Shown here: piece by piece, positions 5,832 to 7,246 of the stretch
How positions within the stretch are numbered: position 1 is the stretch's first letter
Layout: the number at the start of each line of letters is the position of its first letter
Source of the DNA: CAYTRP01 sp964625145
Lineage (GTDB): Bacteria > Sumerlaeota > Sumerlaeia > SLMS01 > JAHLLQ01
Length of the DNA stretch: 7,246 nucleotides
Reading direction: 5' to 3'
NCBI GenBank assembly: GCA_964625145.1
Contig: CAZVAQ010000168.1
Span: 1-7,246 of the forward strand
Made by a program: the position numbers and the translations under genes
Notes under the pieces: generated by a model
Databases searched by the model: none
What the model was told of the DNA's origin: nothing
The model's input: the letters and a program-made list of their open reading frames with translations, nothing else

Positions 5832-5990
5832 GTTCCTCGTTCCCAGTTCCTCGTTCCTGGTTTAGAGGACATATCGCTCCGAGGAATCCAGCCACACAAA
5901 GTCAGCAGAATGTGGGGAGCATGGACAGGGATGTCCATGCTCCGTTCGTTGAGGGGAACTTTGTTTAACGAGGAACTCGGAACTCGGAAC
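5832..5990. repeat. Convergent-intergenic element with inverted 7-base GTTCC arrays
   Basis: Four heptamers, GTTCCTC, GTTCCCA, GTTCCTC and GTTCCTG, run without gaps at 5832-5859. At the other end GAGGAAC, TCGGAAC and TCGGAAC run without gaps at 5970-5990, the same word inverted; one more GGAAC is at 5955-5959. The element starts 12 bases after the upstream stop and ends 4 bases before the stop of the convergent EAL gene, so it fills the gap. A short open frame through it (5817-6023) is a by-product. Architecture and length (159 bp) parallel the 155-bp element between Nudix and queD. Confidence 0.8.
5916..5943. repeat. Perfect 12-bp hairpin inside the GTTCC element
   Basis: GGAGCATGGACA (5916-5927) and TGTCCATGCTCC (5932-5943) pair without mismatch around a GGGA loop. 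No T-run follows on either strand, so termination by the standard intrinsic mechanism is not indicated. It forms the apex of the larger inverted structure. Confidence 0.85.
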
Positions 5991-5994
5991 TTTA

Positions 5995-6744
5995 TTACAC
6001 CGCCGCCATGCCGTTTTGGCTGACGTAGCACATGGCCTCGGCGGGGCGGCCGAGGTGGAAGCCTTGGCCGTAGCGCACGCCGCATTTTTGGGCGAGGTCG
6101 ACGTGTTCGGGGCGTTCGATACCTTCGACGATGAGGTGCGCGTTGACGTCGCGGCACAGGTCCATGAAGTCCCTGATCTGTTCCTCCGCGCGCTTGCGGG
6201 GCATGCCGAGGAGGACGGAGCGATCTACCTTCACATATTCCGGGTTCAGCGTCAGGAGCGGAACATCGTCGGTCAGCAAGACCACATCATCGAGGGCAAT
6301 TTGGAATCCGGCGTCGCGGAGGATCCGGACGGCGGAGAAGAGCGCGGGGATTTCGTAGGAGTTGATGCGCTCGTGGATTTCGATGACGATGGATTCGGGC
6401 GCGCAGCCGGAAAACGCCACCATGCCTTCCAGCCAGTCGGCGAATCCGGGATCGAGCATGGTGTCGGCGTACATGTTGATGAAGACGGGCATGCCGACGG
6501 GGAGGGAGGAGGCGAGAAGGAGAGCCTGGCGGATGCAGCGGCGGTCCACTTCGTCGGAACAGCCTTGGAGGGTGGCTTCGTGGAAGAAGTCTTCGGGCAT
6601 TTCCAAGACCGTGCCGGATGGGCCGCGGGTCAGGACTTCGAAGCCGGCGAATCCCAGCTCCGGGAGCGAACGGATGGGCATGATCAATGGGCGCAGGCGA
6701 TGCGGGGCCAGTTCTGACAGCAGGGGAGTGCTGGGCACGCTCAT
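5995..6744 (-). CDS. Stand-alone EAL-domain protein, predicted cyclic-di-GMP phosphodiesterase
   Basis: 249 residues made of a single EAL domain with no GGDEF, PAS, receiver or membrane part. EAL enzymes linearise cyclic di-GMP to pGpG using two metal ions. The signature is EVL (Glu36 in FEVLTRG). The other active-site residues are present: Asn90 (FINMY), Glu122 and Glu125 (IEIHE), Asp152-Asp153 (IALDD), Lys172 (VKVDRS), Glu207 (VEGIE) and Gln227 (GQGFHLGRP). Loop 6, usually DDFG-x-G-Y-S-S, is here DDVVLLTDD, which loses the glycines and aromatic that support dimerisation and metal binding in characterised enzymes. The protein may therefore be weakly active or a c-di-GMP sensor. ATG 6744 is the earliest possible start, as a stop codon directly precedes it; no clear ribosome site is visible. 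The gene faces the membrane-protein pair tail to tail. Confidence 0.93.
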   Translation of the reverse strand: MSVPSTPLLSELAPHRLRPLIMPIRSLPELGFAGFEVLTRGPSGTVLEMPEDFFHEATLQGCSDEVDRRCIRQALLLASSLPVGMPVFINMYADTMLDPGFADWLEGMVAFSGCAPESIVIEIHERINSYEIPALFSAVRILRDAGFQIALDDVVLLTDDVPLLTLNPEYVKVDRSVLLGMPRKRAEEQIRDFMDLCRDVNAHLIVEGIERPEHVDLAQKCGVRYGQGFHLGRPAEAMCYVSQNGMAAV

Positions 6745-6942
6745 TTAGGTCTGTAGAGGCGGTGCGTCGCCTGGTCCTGTTGGGTTTGCCTGTCCTTTTT
6801 CGGCCCGGTACTGCGGTCGCGAACCCCAGTCTCGTCGCGAGCATCGCGGCATTCCCACCCGTGGGGGCTCAAGACAGACAACCAAAAACTGATTCAAATT
6901 GAGTCGACCCGGCGAGGTTGGGCCTCAAGCCGCAAACAACCC
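6745..6942. other. Intergenic region upstream of the EAL gene
   Basis: No supportable gene. It must contain the minus-strand promoter of the EAL gene, but no clear -35/-10 pair was found. GTCGCGA occurs twice in direct orientation (6816-6822 and 6834-6840), with a related ATCGCGG at 6843. AGGCG/CGCCT at 6763-6778 can form a 5-bp stem. A relatively A+T-rich patch lies at 6880-6902. Short forward frames through it look like chance. Confidence 0.4.
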
Positions 6943-6968
6943 GGGCGCCCCGGTCAACCGGGGCGCCC
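6943..6968 (-). terminator. Probable intrinsic terminator of ahcY
   Basis: GGGCGCCCCGG (6943-6953) and CCGGGGCGCCC (6958-6968) form a perfect 11-bp G+C stem with a 4-base loop. The structure begins 31 bases after the ahcY stop in the direction of transcription. On the minus strand it is followed by GGGTTGTTTG, a weak T-rich tract. Stem strength and position support termination; the poor T-run lowers certainty. Confidence 0.75.
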
Positions 6969-6999
6969 TGCTGGGGTCTGGGAGTTGGGAGGGTGGAAC

Positions 7000-7246
7000 T
7001 CAGTAGCGGTAGTGCTCGGGCTTGTAGGGGCCCTCGACCGGGACGCCGATGTATTCGGCCTGCTTGGGGGTCAACTGGGTGAGCTTCACACCCAGCTTGC
7101 CCAGGTGCAGGCGGGAGACCTTCTCGTCCAGGACCTTGGGGAGCACGTACACCTTGTTCTCGTACTTGCCGTTGTTGCGGTTCTGCCACAGGTCGATCTG
7201 GGCGATGGTCTGGTTGCTGAAGCTGGCGCTCATGACGAAGCTGGGG
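7000..7246 (-). CDS. ahcY: S-adenosyl-L-homocysteine hydrolase, C-terminal end (5' part outside window)
   Basis: The last ~81 residues of the protein, read from the right edge to a TGA at 7002-7000. The enzyme splits S-adenosylhomocysteine into adenosine and homocysteine with a bound NAD, clearing the product inhibitor of methyltransferases in the cytoplasm. PSFVMSASFSNQTIAQIDLW corresponds to the conserved PSFVMS-x-SF-x-NQ-x-x-AQ-x-x-LW stretch near the C-terminus. VYVLPKVLDEKVSRLHLGKLGVKLTQLT is the following helix region, and the end GPYKPEHYRY is the family's C-terminal tail. In known structures a Lys and a Tyr of that tail reach into the NAD site of the partner subunit; both are present. 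The methionine 13 bases inside the window edge is internal, not the start. A strong hairpin follows downstream. Confidence 0.97.
   Translation of the reverse strand, partial: PSFVMSASFSNQTIAQIDLWQNRNNGKYENKVYVLPKVLDEKVSRLHLGKLGVKLTQLTPKQAEYIGVPVEGPYKPEHYRY

Noticed and set aside
5817..6023. 68-codon plus-strand frame in the gap between convergent genes
   Set aside because: It is translated straight through the GTTCC repeat element and its hairpin, and no ribosome site was found.
6016..6717. 233-codon plus-strand frame
   Set aside because: Antisense of the EAL gene, whose catalytic residues are all present on the minus strand.
6687..6902. 71-codon plus-strand frame with a hydrophobic stretch
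   Set aside because: It begins inside the EAL gene on the opposite strand and has no ribosome site. The hydrophobic part alone is not enough evidence for a gene.
1..7246. tRNA, rRNA, insertion sequence, phage or defence genes
   Set aside because: No cloverleaf-like segment, rRNA-like stretch, transposase, integrase or toxin-antitoxin pair was recognised anywhere in the window.

Overview
The window is a GC-rich stretch of an ordinary-looking bacterial chromosome with short intergenic spaces. Gene content alone does not fix the phylum. The isolated QueD-type gene, the GT-C glycosyltransferase pair, the AroF-like DAHP synthase and above all the intergenic regions packed with CACGGAG-type and GTTCC-type repeats remind me of Planctomycetota/Verrucomicrobiota/Lentisphaerota-like genomes. 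That placement is an inference from general impression, not from any search.

Layout, left to right. (1) 1-1764, plus strand: the 3' end of one integral-membrane GT87-like glycosyltransferase, overlapping a complete second one that starts at a GTG inside the first gene. Both carry a matching SP-x-x-W-x-H-x-Y motif, so this is a tandem paralogue pair. (2) 1765-2018: a 254-base gap holding a palindrome and several small hairpins. (3) 2019-3598, plus strand: a class I DAHP synthase of AroF/AroG type (first step of the shikimate pathway) coupled by a TGATG overlap to an ADP-ribose-pyrophosphatase-like Nudix hydrolase. (4) 3599-3784: a convergent gap filled by a degenerate array of CAC(A/G)(A/G)A(G/T) heptamers with inverted ends. 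(5) 3785-4222, minus strand: a QueD/6-pyruvoyltetrahydropterin synthase family protein. (6) 4404-5820, plus strand: two overlapping unrecognised membrane-protein genes, divergent from queD. (7) 5821-5994: a second convergent gap, filled by inverted arrays of a 7-base GTTCC repeat around a perfect 12-bp hairpin. (8) 5995-6744, minus strand: a stand-alone EAL-domain protein, predicted cyclic-di-GMP phosphodiesterase. (9) 6745-6999: a non-coding gap with a strong G+C hairpin that probably terminates ahcY. (10) 7000-7246, minus strand: the C-terminal end of S-adenosylhomocysteine hydrolase, running off the window.

The genes do not form one pathway. They are small transcription units for aromatic amino-acid synthesis, pterin/7-deazaguanine chemistry, membrane glycosyl transfer, c-di-GMP turnover and methyl-cycle recycling. 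I do not see a defence system, prophage, CRISPR array, insertion sequence or biosynthetic cluster. The most noteworthy signal lies between the genes: two elements of nearly equal length (155 and 159 bp) with the same architecture but different core words. Each occupies most of the space between a convergent gene pair.
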